Shown: positions 25,225-33,832 of the stretch, piece by piece
How positions within the stretch are numbered: position 1 is the first letter of the stretch
Layout of the letters: every line of letters starts with the position of its first letter
From: Planctomyces sp.
GTDB taxonomy: Bacteria; Planctomycetota; Planctomycetia; Planctomycetales; Planctomycetaceae
Length of the DNA stretch: 49,902 nucleotides
Reading direction: 5' to 3'
Assembly (NCBI GenBank): GCA_005778115.1
Contig: SXKJ01000470.1
Coordinates: forward strand, 1 to 49,902
The notes under the pieces: model-generated
The model's database searches: none
What the model was told of the DNA's origin: nothing
What the model saw: only the letters and a program-made list of their open reading frames with translations
Made by a program: the position numbers and the translations under genes

Positions 25225-26328
25225 TCAAGTCACCTCGACGACTCGTTTGCCGAGCACGTTCATCTTCGGCTCGATGCCCAATCCCGGCGACTTGCTGGCG
25301 GCCATGAAGCCATTCTCGCGTTGAGGTGCGCCGGTGGCCGTGCTGACGGTGACGTAGCTGTTGAAGTCGGTGCTCGTGAAACGGAACTCTTCGGGAGTGC
25401 TGTGAGCCAGATGCGCGATCGCGGCCGTCGTGATGTCGCCGCCCCAACTGTCTTCCAGCGTCATCGCGATGCCCATCGAGACGCACAGATCGCGAACCTG
25501 TTTCGTTTTGGTCAGCCCACCGAGTTTGCTGATCTTCAGATTCACAACATCCATCGCGAGGTCGGCTTTGGCTCGCAGCAGCATGTCGAGTCCATCGACG
25601 TTCTCATCGAGGACGAACGGATTGTTCGTGTGCCGTCGCACCGACAGGCACTCTTCGTAAGTCAGACACGGTTGTTCGATGTAGACGTCAACATCACTGA
25701 CCGCTCGCACGACGCGCATCGCTTCGTGCTGAGTCCATCCGGTGTTGGCGTCGGCGACGAGGCGATCGGACGGCTTCAGAATCTTGCGGACCTGGCGAAT
25801 GCGTTCGATGTCCTGATCGGGATCGCCGCCGACTTTCAGTTGGAACCGCGTGTAACCCTGCTCGCGATACGTGGCGACATTGCGAGCCATCTCATCGGGC
25901 GGCTGCTGCGAGATCGCCCGGTACAGCCGCACGCTCTCACCGAACCGGCCCCCCATCAGCACGCAGACCGGCAAGCCCGTCGCCTTGCCCAGGATATCCC
26001 AGCATGCGATGTCGATCCCCGACTTCACATACGGATGCCCCTTCAAGGCCGCATCCATCCGATGGTTCAGCTTGGCAAGCTCGCGCGGATCGAAGCCGAT
26101 CAAATGCGGTCCCAGTTCGCGAAGTCCGGCTCGCACACCTTCGGCGTAGGCCGGCAGATAGAACGGCCCCAGCGGACAGACCTCGCCGTAGCCGACGAGT
26201 CCGCATTCCGTCTCAACGCCGATGATCGTGCTGTCAAACACTGACGCCGACTTTCCGCCGGACCACTTGTAAGAACCTTCGACCAACGGCAGCTCAACTC
26301 GGTGAGCAAAGATGTGTGCAATCTTCAT
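25225..26328 (-). CDS. Enolase-superfamily enzyme (mandelate racemase / muconate lactonizing type)
   Basis: 367 residues with an N-terminal capping domain and a barrel carrying the metal and acid/base set: QLKVGG (K165), VADANTGW (D193), IEQPC (E219), DENVDG (D241/E242) and NLKISKLGG (K265 or K268), then EDSWGGD. The K-side motif is Q-x-K rather than K-x-K. The combination DANTGW with EDSWGGD resembles cis-3-hydroxy-L-proline dehydratases and hydroxyproline-betaine epimerases. With the neighbouring DHDPS-family enzyme this hints at hydroxyproline or sugar-acid breakdown. This is inference; dipeptide epimerases and sugar-acid dehydratases remain possible. Upstream lies a broken copy of an AraC regulator leader. 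Confidence 0.75.
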   Translation of the reverse strand: MKIAHIFAHRVELPLVEGSYKWSGGKSASVFDSTIIGVETECGLVGYGEVCPLGPFYLPAYAEGVRAGLRELGPHLIGFDPRELAKLNHRMDAALKGHPYVKSGIDIACWDILGKATGLPVCVLMGGRFGESVRLYRAISQQPPDEMARNVATYREQGYTRFQLKVGGDPDQDIERIRQVRKILKPSDRLVADANTGWTQHEAMRVVRAVSDVDVYIEQPCLTYEECLSVRRHTNNPFVLDENVDGLDMLLRAKADLAMDVVNLKISKLGGLTKTKQVRDLCVSMGIAMTLEDSWGGDITTAAIAHLAHSTPEEFRFTSTDFNSYVTVSTATGAPQRENGFMAASKSPGLGIEPKMNVLGKRVVEVT

Positions 26329-26390
26329 GGGAGGCGTTACTGCATTGTAGACGACGGATTTCGCTCGTTCATTTTAGTTCCAACACTCGC

Positions 26391-26475
26391 CACTCTCTTG
26401 GCCCAGAATCGCATCGAACCGTAAATCCGCGCACAGAACACTCCGAATCGGCCATGCCGCTGTCTTCGCAGCAGG
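26391..26475 (+). pseudogene. Leader and start region of a lost PAS-AraC regulator copy
   Basis: 66 bases from 26391 match the leader and first codons of the intact regulator at 37621-37686 at about 54 positions (ACTCTCTTGGCCCAGAA versus ACACTCTTGGCTCAGAA; the TCCGCGCACA block is conserved). The intact gene begins with GTG; here the same position is GTA. Similarity fades after the first 15 codons and a stop follows. This is a decayed relic lying divergent to the enolase-superfamily gene, suggesting that the catabolic genes once had a dedicated regulator. The rest of 26329-26610 shows nothing else. Confidence 0.6.
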
Positions 26476-26612
26476 GATCCAGCGTCGTTCGCGAATACTT
26501 TGCAGGACCGCTTCTCAAAGCCAAATCTCCCGATATCTATCAGCGAACTTAAAACGACAGATGAAACTCTTGAGCCGCCCCTTTGTGCGCCTCAGCGTCT
26601 GCCGAAGCAGGC

Positions 26613-26714
26613 TCAGAGCGCGAGTTCCTTCCTCAGAAGACCAAATTGAAGAAGTGCGGCGGCTAAGGCAATGATGCCCCAATCACAAACCGATGCCCAC
26701 TTGGTGATTGTCAT
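26613..26714 (-). CDS. Possible 33-residue hydrophobic peptide
   Basis: The ATG at 26714 overlaps the sialidase-like stop as ATGA. The frame encodes MTITKWASVCDWG followed by a hydrophobic helix (IIALAAALLQFGLL) and a basic-acidic tail. Translational coupling and a single membrane span make a small membrane protein possible. There is no homology support and chance is not excluded. Confidence 0.3.
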   Translation of the reverse strand: MTITKWASVCDWGIIALAAALLQFGLLRKELAL

Positions 26715-27844
26715 TCGAGGCGCAGTGCTGCGATGTCGCTCAGCGGCACTTTCAGCACTTCGCTTTGCAGTTTCTTTTGCGAGAAGATGATCAGCAGGTG
26801 GCCGTCCTGTTCGATCGCGTGCGGGTATTGGAACGTCGTGGCTTGCTTGAACGGGATTTCCAGTCGAGCCATTGTCGTGAACGTCAGGCCGTCGTCGGAG
26901 AGCGAAAGATACATCTCGCGGCGGCCCCATTTCGGGTTGGCGTTGGAGATCATCGCCCACTTGCCGCTCGTCAGACGGAGCGGATAGCACTTGCTGCTGG
27001 CGTTGGGAAAGTTGGTGATTTGCGGCCGGGTCCAAGTGCGGCCGGAGTCGCTGGAGAAGGCTTGATACAGGCGGCTCGAACCGCCGTTGTCGCGGAACAA
27101 TCCATGCAATCGACCGTCGGGAAGTTGCCACCAGAATGGCTCGTCGGGCGCGAACTTGGGAACCTCCTGCCGCTTCACGACGGGAAACGATTGCCAGTCG
27201 TCGAGTCCTTTCACGCCGCCGGCGAGCATGAACACGTTGAACCGCGCGTCGCGGCGAGTCATCAGCCATTCGCCGTTCGCGAGCTTTTGCGGCGCGAAGT
27301 TGTTGATCGCGTCGTTGAACAGTGTCGCCTTGAACTTCCACGAGTCAGTGGCCTTGTCCCACACGAACGCTTGCAGCTTGAGCTCCTTGTTGACGCCGAA
27401 CGCTCCCTTGTCGCGGAAGTGAGCGGCCAGCGCGAGCAGTTCGCCGTCGCGGAGCCACAACCCGCGCGCGATGTACGCATACGGAGCCTCCGGCGGGGGC
27501 ATGACCGGTTTCGCCGCGCTCCAGGTCAGCCCATCGTCGCTCGTCGCGTAACTGAGGAACTGCGTCGGCATGTCCTCGACCACCGGCCCGTGACTGAACA
27601 AGCACCAATACTTGCCGTCGTGATGAATCAAATAGTCGTGCAGTTGAAACTTGAGCTCATCCGTCGCCGGACACACGACCGCGTGTTGTCCTTTGAGTCG
27701 TGGAAGCGCGTCGTAGTCGATCGTCGCCGGGTCAGTGATCGCGCCGTTCAACTTCAGCACGACGGCAGGTTCCGTCGGTTCATCCGCGGAAGTGATTGAA
27801 GTCATCGTCAAAGCAAACAGTGCGGCAACTCTCAGCAAGCTCAT
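26711..27844 (-). CDS. Exported sialidase-like (BNR) beta-propeller
   Basis: 377 residues with a signal peptide (MSLLRVAALFALTMTSITSA). Asp-box-type motifs are visible: SDDGLTWSA near residue 104, SSDSGRTWTRP near 268 and SDDGLTFTT near 325, together with the RRDARFNVF and RDNGGSSRLYQAFS segments typical of exo-alpha-sialidase-like planctomycete proteins. The six-bladed fold is likely. Whether it cleaves sialic acid is unclear because the three-arginine triad cannot be assigned by eye. It lies in the same direction as a sulfatase gene upstream, with a palindrome between them. Confidence 0.75.
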   Translation of the reverse strand: MSLLRVAALFALTMTSITSADEPTEPAVVLKLNGAITDPATIDYDALPRLKGQHAVVCPATDELKFQLHDYLIHHDGKYWCLFSHGPVVEDMPTQFLSYATSDDGLTWSAAKPVMPPPEAPYAYIARGLWLRDGELLALAAHFRDKGAFGVNKELKLQAFVWDKATDSWKFKATLFNDAINNFAPQKLANGEWLMTRRDARFNVFMLAGGVKGLDDWQSFPVVKRQEVPKFAPDEPFWWQLPDGRLHGLFRDNGGSSRLYQAFSSDSGRTWTRPQITNFPNASSKCYPLRLTSGKWAMISNANPKWGRREMYLSLSDDGLTFTTMARLEIPFKQATTFQYPHAIEQDGHLLIIFSQKKLQSEVLKVPLSDIAALRLE

Positions 27845-27870
27845 TGTTCAAGTCTCCTTGTTTTTTGTTT

Positions 27871-27954
27871 TTCATCCGCAGTCCGGCTCTGCCATCCGCA
27901 GGCAACCAAGAAATATCAGCAGCCTGCGGATAGCAAGGCCAGGCTGCGGATGAA
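27871..27954. repeat. 84-bp palindromic element between sulfatase and sialidase-like genes
   Basis: The outer arms TTCATCCGCAG and CTGCGGATGAA enclose TGCCATCCGCAGGC and GCCTGCGGATAGCA, with a short AT-rich centre. No related copy was seen elsewhere in the window. Confidence 0.75.
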
Positions 27955-27960
27955 AGTGCG

Positions 27961-29307
27961 TCACGGAAACTGCCGCTCCCAATCGGCGTAGGCGGCGAGC
28001 AAATTGCGGAGGCGTTCGGGTTCGGTGTCGGCCAGGTTGCGGCGTTCGCCGATGTCGCGGCCGAGGTGATACAGTTCGGGCGGGCCGCGGTGCTGAACGA
28101 TCGCCTTCCAGGCCCCTTGTCGAACCGCCCACGAGTCACCCGCTTTCCAGCAGAGCGTCCGCTCGGCCGGAGGTTCATTGCGCAAGAGCAGCGGCGCGAG
28201 ACTCACGCCATCGAGGGCGTGCGCCGCCGCGGCGGGGGGCGGAGCGATCTTCGCCAGGTCGAGCAGCGTCGGCAGTAAATCCATCGTCATCGTCGTGGCA
28301 TCGGTCTCACGTCCGGCGGCGATGCGGCCCGGCCACCAGGCGATGCACGGTACGCGATGGCCCCCTTCGTGCAGTCCCGCCTTTTGCCCGCGCAACAGGC
28401 CGTTCGACGAAATGTTGAAGAAGCCCGAATAACGCAAGTATCCGCCGTTGTCGGATGTGAAGAGGACGACCGTTTCGCGGCCCGGCGGTAAGGCACGGAT
28501 GGCGTCCATCACAAGGCCGACGCCGTCGTCCAGCCGCTCGATCATGCGATTCACGACGCCGCCAATCTCCGCCGGAACATGCGGGCCAACCTTCTCCGCA
28601 CTGTCGTAGTTCTCGCCGATGCGGCGATGCGCTCGATCCTCGGGGGCCATCCACGGAAAGTGAATCGCCGTGTGCGACAAGTACAGAAAAAACGGACGGT
28701 CGCGGTGTTGCTCGATGTACCGCACGGCATGATCGGTCAGCAGGTCGGTCGCGTAACCCTCTTCGACGAGCGGCTCGTCGTTGTGCCACCAGTCGAGTCG
28801 GCCGTAGCGGTCCACATGCGAAACGTAGTCGATGCCGCCGTGTCGCGAGCCGAGAAACTCGTCGAAGCCTTGTCGATTCGGCAACGCCGCGCTGCCGGGC
28901 TTCGAACCGAGATGCCATTTGCCGAACACGGCGGTTGCATAGCCGTTGGGTTTCAGATATTCGGCGATGGTGCGCTGCTCATCGCGCAACCCCGGACTGC
29001 GTTCGCTGAGCGCCTCGACGATACCGCACCTCTGCTGATACCGCCCCGTCAGCAACGCGGCCCGCGTTGGCGAACAGGTCGAGCCATTGGAGTGAAAATC
29101 AGTGAACCGCAGTCCCTCGCGCGCCATCCGATCGATGTTCGGCGTCCGCGCCCGCGTCGCGCCATAACAACCGAGATCGCCGTAACCGAGGTCATCGGCC
29201 AGGATGATGACGAAGTTGGGCGCGGCCGATGGTGACTTCTCCGCGTCCGCCCTCGCGATCAACGGCATCGCGAGCGAAATCAGCACGGCTAATCTCAACG
29301 AGTTCAT
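27961..29307 (-). CDS. Exported type I sulfatase
   Basis: 448 residues with a signal peptide. It has the alkaline-phosphatase-like sulfatase layout: metal-site strand NFVIILADDLGYGDLGCYG (residues 31-49), the formylglycine motif C78-S-P-T-R in STCSPTRAALLTGR, AVFGKWHLG, LYLSHTAIHFPW, and the metal site TSDNGG near residue 290. All key residues are present, so it should be active after cysteine oxidation by a formylglycine-generating enzyme or an anaerobic maturase, neither of which lies in this window. The substrate is a sulfated sugar of unknown type; the sequence has the arylsulfatase A / GALNS-like pattern. Confidence 0.9.
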   Translation of the reverse strand: MNSLRLAVLISLAMPLIARADAEKSPSAAPNFVIILADDLGYGDLGCYGATRARTPNIDRMAREGLRFTDFHSNGSTCSPTRAALLTGRYQQRCGIVEALSERSPGLRDEQRTIAEYLKPNGYATAVFGKWHLGSKPGSAALPNRQGFDEFLGSRHGGIDYVSHVDRYGRLDWWHNDEPLVEEGYATDLLTDHAVRYIEQHRDRPFFLYLSHTAIHFPWMAPEDRAHRRIGENYDSAEKVGPHVPAEIGGVVNRMIERLDDGVGLVMDAIRALPPGRETVVLFTSDNGGYLRYSGFFNISSNGLLRGQKAGLHEGGHRVPCIAWWPGRIAAGRETDATTMTMDLLPTLLDLAKIAPPPAAAAHALDGVSLAPLLLRNEPPAERTLCWKAGDSWAVRQGAWKAIVQHRGPPELYHLGRDIGERRNLADTEPERLRNLLAAYADWERQFP

Positions 29308-29352
29308 CGGCAGAGGCTCCTGGTGAAGATATCAAACGGTTCGTTTCGAAAT

Positions 29353-29426
29353 GGCGAGCCGGACGCCATTAGCCCCCGGACAACACGGCATGCACTCGTC
29401 CGGAGGCTAACGCCGCCCGGCTCGCC
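29353..29426. repeat. 74-bp palindromic element
   Basis: The ends GGCGAGCCGG and CCGGCTCGCC, and the inner arms TTAGCCCCCGGAC and GTCCGGAGGCTAA, surround a 16-base centre. It fills the gap between the FAD oxidoreductase stop and the sulfatase start on the - strand. Confidence 0.8.
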
Positions 29427-29471
29427 AATTTGGTTGCAGCTTCGCCGACCTCACAGCGAGGAGTGCCACTT

Positions 29472-31073
29472 CTACTTCTTCGCATGATGCAGCACTTGGC
29501 CTTGTTCTTTCAATGACTGTTGCAGTTCGGCGATCGGCACGCGGCGCGGCGGCGAGTTGTGTTGGATGGCCAAATGCGCGGCGGTTCCGGCGGCTTGGCC
29601 GAGGGACATCCAGGTCGGTTCCATGCGGATCGACGAGAACGCGACGTGCGTGGTGGAGGCGGCGACCGGGACGATCAGGCCGTCGATCTTCTTGGGCAGC
29701 AGGATGCGATACGGAATCTCGTACGGCCGCGTGAGGAAATCGAGCATTCCGAGATAGCCCTCCAGCACGAGCGTGTCACCCGGCTGTCGTTTGCGGGTGG
29801 GAAAGCTGTCGATGGGGAACTCGCCGACGGCAATGCTGTCGGCATGGCGGCGCGGCGAGCGGTCGCGGCCGTCGCCGGTGATGTCGTGCTCGGTCAGCGT
29901 GTACTCGCCCATCAGCCGCCGACCCTCGCGGACGTAAAGCTGAAACGGAAACCCTTCGTTGTCGATGAACTCATCGCGCGGCAAGTGATACTTCCGAGCC
30001 AGCTCGCGATGCGCGGCCGGCACTTCGTCGTCCTGCTGCAAGAACCACAGTAGTCCGAGCGTCAGGTTGCGATGCCGCCGCGCGATGCGTTGCCGCGTGG
30101 CGTCATCGCCAGCGATGTAGCCGCGGTTTTCCTCGCAGAACGGAAAGCCGAGCGGTCGCGGGTTGATGTTCACGTCGGTCTTCGCGTTCGGGATGTCGGT
30201 GATCGAGAGCGCTCGCACGAGCGTGTTGAAGTGAGCCGGGTTGTAACCTCGTCCCGGCTTGAAGACTTTCGGCCCCGCCAGTCGCCTGGCATTCAGGTCA
30301 TCGAAGTAGCCGACGTAATTCCGCCGATCGTACTCCGGCGGCGGTTCGGTCAGCGGCCGCGCGTTGTTCGGATCGGTCGTCAAGCAGAGCCGATAGGTGT
30401 AAGCCGGCAGCCGCTCATCGGCCGCGCCGGTTGTGCCGTTGAGGAATTTGCGGTCTTGATAATCGAAGTACACGACGCCCGCGTGCGGCTCTTTGAACTC
30501 GTCGCGCGATTCGCGACCGAGCCGAAACTCCGCGCCGGCGGCGGCGTACAAATCTCCCTCGTAAGTCGCGTCGATGAAGACTCGCCCGGTCATCCGTCGC
30601 GATTCGGTGGTCTTGTAATTCTCGATCTCGATGGATCGCAGCACATTCGCCTCGACGCTCACCGACTTCAGCCGCCAGCCTTTGAGCACGGTGATCTTGG
30701 GCTGCTCTCGCAGCAGCGACTCGAACACCGCCTCTGCGACCGACGGTTCCGAGTAGTAGCCGTCGTGGCAGAGCGTCACGTTTTCGGAATCCGCACCGAA
30801 ACGATTGACGTAATGCCGCTTCACGCGCTGTGTGAACTCGACGAACAGCCCGCCGATCATTGCCCGATTCTCGACATCGCTCTTGCCGAGTCCGCTCGAG
30901 ACCATCCCGCCTATGTGCGCGTGCTGCTCGATCAGCACGACGCTCCGCCCCAGCCGCACCGCCGAAATCGCCGCGGCGATCCCACCGGGAGTGCCGCCGT
31001 AGACGACGACCTCTTGAGCACTGAGTGTGGCTGCGGAAAGAACGCAGATGACTACTGCGAGAAGGTGTTTCAT
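29472..31073 (-). CDS. Exported FAD-dependent oxidoreductase
   Basis: 533 residues from the ATG at 31073. A signal peptide (MKHLLAVVICVLSAATLSAQ) is followed at once by a dinucleotide-binding fold with VVVYGGTPGGIAAAISAVRL, where the GxGxxG motif is GGTPGG, and an E-x7-HIGGMVSSGLG FAD-contact motif. RVFIDATYEGDLYAAAGAEF near residue 170 and LIVPVAASTTHVAFSSIRME near the C-terminus are typical of the FAD-dependent oxidoreductases common in planctomycete sugar-utilisation regions (pfam12831-like). The substrate is unknown. It lies downstream of an ATP-grasp gene and a sulfatase gene in the same direction. Confidence 0.8.
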   Translation of the reverse strand: MKHLLAVVICVLSAATLSAQEVVVYGGTPGGIAAAISAVRLGRSVVLIEQHAHIGGMVSSGLGKSDVENRAMIGGLFVEFTQRVKRHYVNRFGADSENVTLCHDGYYSEPSVAEAVFESLLREQPKITVLKGWRLKSVSVEANVLRSIEIENYKTTESRRMTGRVFIDATYEGDLYAAAGAEFRLGRESRDEFKEPHAGVVYFDYQDRKFLNGTTGAADERLPAYTYRLCLTTDPNNARPLTEPPPEYDRRNYVGYFDDLNARRLAGPKVFKPGRGYNPAHFNTLVRALSITDIPNAKTDVNINPRPLGFPFCEENRGYIAGDDATRQRIARRHRNLTLGLLWFLQQDDEVPAAHRELARKYHLPRDEFIDNEGFPFQLYVREGRRLMGEYTLTEHDITGDGRDRSPRRHADSIAVGEFPIDSFPTRKRQPGDTLVLEGYLGMLDFLTRPYEIPYRILLPKKIDGLIVPVAASTTHVAFSSIRMEPTWMSLGQAAGTAAHLAIQHNSPPRRVPIAELQQSLKEQGQVLHHAKK

Positions 31074-31176
31074 GGTGGTTCGGTGAAAAGGGAATTCGGT
31101 GGAAACTGCACTTCCGACAGTTTCCCGGATCAGAGTGGCGATGTTGACGACGGCCGCTCCTGCCGCCAACGCTGTG

Positions 31177-32118
31177 TTAGTTGAGCACGATCTTGGCGAT
31201 GCCATCAGCGAATGCGGTTGCCGCGGGGGGATGGTTTCGCAGCCAGAGTTCAGGTTCGATCAGCTCCAACTCCATGACCGCGAGGTTTCCGTGATTGTCG
31301 CGCACCAAATCCACGCGGGCGTAAGCCGGTGCGGACGGGCATGCGGCCAGCACTTGTTGAGCGAACTCGATTTGGGCGGCGGACGGTTCGTGGGGATAGA
31401 CCGTTCCGCCGTGATCGTCTTGGACGCGGAAGTCCCCTTGCTTGGGAACTTTCTTCACCGCGTGAGTGAAGCGGCCGCTGAACAGCATGAGCGTGTCTTC
31501 GCCGTGACTCATTACGCTGTGTTGAAGCGGTTGCAGGATGAGCGACTCTTCGGTCAGAAGTTGCCGCACGACCGGCTCCAAGGTCGCGACACTCGCACGA
31601 TTGACGCGATAGGTGTGACGGGCCGCTCCGGAAATACACGGCTTGATGATGGCTTCGTCCCAGCCCGATTTGTCGAGCAGTTCGTGCAGCGTGACCGTGC
31701 TGCCGCGATCGATGAACTTCGACGGCACGATCGAAATGCCCTGCGCCTCCAGGTCGGCGAGGTAGTGCTTATCCATGTTCCAGTCGATGAGCGCCGCGTC
31801 GTTGCAGAGTCGTGTCTGCTCGCGGATGCGGTTCAGCCACGCCGTGAACTCGGCTTGCCGCTCGAAGTAGTCCCACGTCGTGCGGAAGACAGCGCAGCGA
31901 AATCGCGACCAATCGACATCGGGGCTGGCCCAATCGAGCCGCACCGAAGAGAGGCCGTGATCCTCCAAGGCCGATTGCAATAACTGGTCATCGCGCAGGA
32001 TGTTGTCCAGATACCAATCTCCCTCGGCAGCAACGGCCGTCGTGTACCGCCGCTCGGTGAGCAGTGCCACATCAGTTTTTGTGTTGGTTCTCATCGTCTT
32101 ATTGAATCGCTTGGCCAC
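31177..32118 (-). CDS. ATP-grasp domain protein
   Basis: 313 residues. The start is GTG at 32118 or ATG at 32094; the first is preceded by GAGGGA. The ATP-grasp features visible are the WNMDKHYLADL lysine region, the IIKPCISGAARHTYRV glycine/lysine loop, LILQPL and the Mg-binding end ARVDLVRDNHGNLAVMELEL then IEPELW. This resembles RimK/glutathione-synthetase-like ligases that join a carboxylate to an amine or thiol. It has no signal peptide, so it acts in the cytoplasm, unlike its secreted neighbours. The substrate is unknown. Confidence 0.75.
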   Translation of the reverse strand: MAKRFNKTMRTNTKTDVALLTERRYTTAVAAEGDWYLDNILRDDQLLQSALEDHGLSSVRLDWASPDVDWSRFRCAVFRTTWDYFERQAEFTAWLNRIREQTRLCNDAALIDWNMDKHYLADLEAQGISIVPSKFIDRGSTVTLHELLDKSGWDEAIIKPCISGAARHTYRVNRASVATLEPVVRQLLTEESLILQPLQHSVMSHGEDTLMLFSGRFTHAVKKVPKQGDFRVQDDHGGTVYPHEPSAAQIEFAQQVLAACPSAPAYARVDLVRDNHGNLAVMELELIEPELWLRNHPPAATAFADGIAKIVLN

Positions 32119-32139
32119 CCATGTGTTGGTCCCTCAGTA

Positions 32140-33762
32140 TCAGTGCTGGCTGGGTCGGCTGCGGCCATTGGCTTTGGATTGATCCAGAAGTGCTTTTAGT
32201 TCGGCCACGATTTCTGGCCGGGCATCGTACAGGTTCTTCGTCTCGCCGGGATCGGTGACGAGGTTGTAGAGCTGCCCGGGCGCGTCGGGAGCCGTGTCGG
32301 ACAAGTGAAACGGTTTGAGTCCGGGGTTGTTGTCATAGCGATTGCCGCCGGAGCCGGTGTGGTCGAGGTATTTCCAATCGCCGCGACGAATCGACAACGT
32401 GCGTTGTCCGCCAAAAGCTTGCTGCAAGAGATACGGTCGGATCGACGCGTGGTCCTCGCCGCGCCATGCGGGCAACATGTTGAAGCTGTCTTCAGCGGCG
32501 TTGTCCAGGAGCTTCGCGCCGATGATCGCCGCGACCGTCGCCATCACATCGGTGAGACTGGTGAGCTGCGCGCTGGTCGTGCCCGCTTTCACCTTGCCGG
32601 GCCAGCGGACGAGGAACGGCAGGCGGTGCCCGCCCTCCCAGCTATCGCGTTTGACTCCGCGCCAGGGCCGCGCTCCGTCATGACCGTGGTCTGCTCGCAT
32701 GTGGATGACGCTGGTGGTCTCCGGGCCGTTGTCGCTGGTGAAGAGGACAATCGTGTTGTCGGCAACGCCGAGTTGTTCCAGCGTCGCGAGCAACTCGCCG
32801 ACGACATGATCGAGCTGATGGATGAAGTCGCCATGCGGGCCGGCTTTGGTCTTCCCATGAAACTTCGGCGCGGCGAACGACGGCAGATGCACGGCCTGCG
32901 CAGAGTGAAACAGGAAGAACGGTTTGCTCGGCGACTGGCGAACGTGCTGCTCCAGGAACTCGCGACTCTTCTTCAGAAAGACGAGGTCCACTTCCTCCAT
33001 CGGAAAGTCCGGCGCGATCAGCCCGGCGCGGCAATCGTTCGCGTAGGGATGCTTCGGCAGCTTCGATTTATCGAGCAAACCGTTCAAGCGTGAGCCGTCG
33101 GCGCTGGCCGCGGGCAACACAACGCCCGACGCTAGCGCGTTCGGCTCACCGAGTCCCGTCGGCGGGACGGGGACTCGGTCATTCTCAATAAAGGCATACA
33201 GCCAGTCGGTCGTCGGACAGCAAGCGGTTCCGAAGAACGATTGAAAGCCATGATCGACCGGCCCGCCTGCGATGCGTCGCGAGAAATCGACGCGACGAAC
33301 CGCTTCGACGCCATCGCCGCGCACTGGTTGCCCCTCCTTGTCGAAGAACGTCATCCCGACGTGCCACTTGCCGACGCACGCCGTGGCATAGCCGTTGTCG
33401 CGAAGCATGGCTGGCAGCGTGAGCCGTCCCGGAGCGATCAGCGACGGCCCGCCGACTCCGGTGAAGACCGTGCCACCATTCGGCACGCGAAACGCCATCT
33501 GCCCCGTCATCAGGCTGTAGCGTGTCGGTGTGCAGACCGTGCTGGGACTGTGCGCGTCAGTGAATCGCATTCCCTCGCGCGCGAGCCGGTCAATGTGCGG
33601 AGTCGGAACTTTCGATTGGTCGTTGTAGCAACGCACATCCCCGTAACCGAGATCGTCGGCAAGGATGAGCACGATGCTGGGCGGCGGGGTTCTCGGAACA
33701 TCCGCTGCAATCCCGTGTGAGACCCAAGCGAGGAGCATCAGAAGAAGTAAGAGTCGTTGCAT
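32140..33762 (-). CDS. Exported type I sulfatase with palindrome-encoded insert
   Basis: 540 residues. A signal peptide (MQRLLLLLMLLAWVSHGIAA) leads into the sulfatase core: SIVLILADDLGYGDVRCY, the formylglycine motif C77-T-P-T-R, ACVGKWHVGM, FLFHSAQAVHLPSF and the metal site FTSDNGPET. Residues about 204-227 (GEPNALASGVVLPAASADGS) are encoded by a 58-bp family B palindrome and interrupt the loop after DWLYAFIENDRVPVPPT. The rest of the protein reads through normally on both sides, so the insert is tolerated in frame. The pattern is arylsulfatase A-like; the substrate is unknown. It precedes the ATP-grasp and FAD oxidoreductase genes. Confidence 0.9.
   Translation of the reverse strand: MQRLLLLLMLLAWVSHGIAADVPRTPPPSIVLILADDLGYGDVRCYNDQSKVPTPHIDRLAREGMRFTDAHSPSTVCTPTRYSLMTGQMAFRVPNGGTVFTGVGGPSLIAPGRLTLPAMLRDNGYATACVGKWHVGMTFFDKEGQPVRGDGVEAVRRVDFSRRIAGGPVDHGFQSFFGTACCPTTDWLYAFIENDRVPVPPTGLGEPNALASGVVLPAASADGSRLNGLLDKSKLPKHPYANDCRAGLIAPDFPMEEVDLVFLKKSREFLEQHVRQSPSKPFFLFHSAQAVHLPSFAAPKFHGKTKAGPHGDFIHQLDHVVGELLATLEQLGVADNTIVLFTSDNGPETTSVIHMRADHGHDGARPWRGVKRDSWEGGHRLPFLVRWPGKVKAGTTSAQLTSLTDVMATVAAIIGAKLLDNAAEDSFNMLPAWRGEDHASIRPYLLQQAFGGQRTLSIRRGDWKYLDHTGSGGNRYDNNPGLKPFHLSDTAPDAPGQLYNLVTDPGETKNLYDARPEIVAELKALLDQSKANGRSRPSQH
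33091..33148. repeat. Family B palindrome inside the sulfatase coding sequence
   Basis: 58 bp, ends TGAGCCG and CGGCTCA, 52 of 58 positions equal to the copy inside the cytochrome gene at 15040-15097. It has the same orientation to its host gene and the same reading frame, giving GEPNALASGV in both proteins. A second, shorter palindrome (GAGTCCCGTCGGCGGGAC...) follows directly at 33151. Confidence 0.85.
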
Positions 33763-33832
33763 GAATACGGTCTTTGTTTGGGATGTCGTTTGCATCTTTG
33801 GTAGGCGTGTTTCGCTCCGCGATCCACAACGA

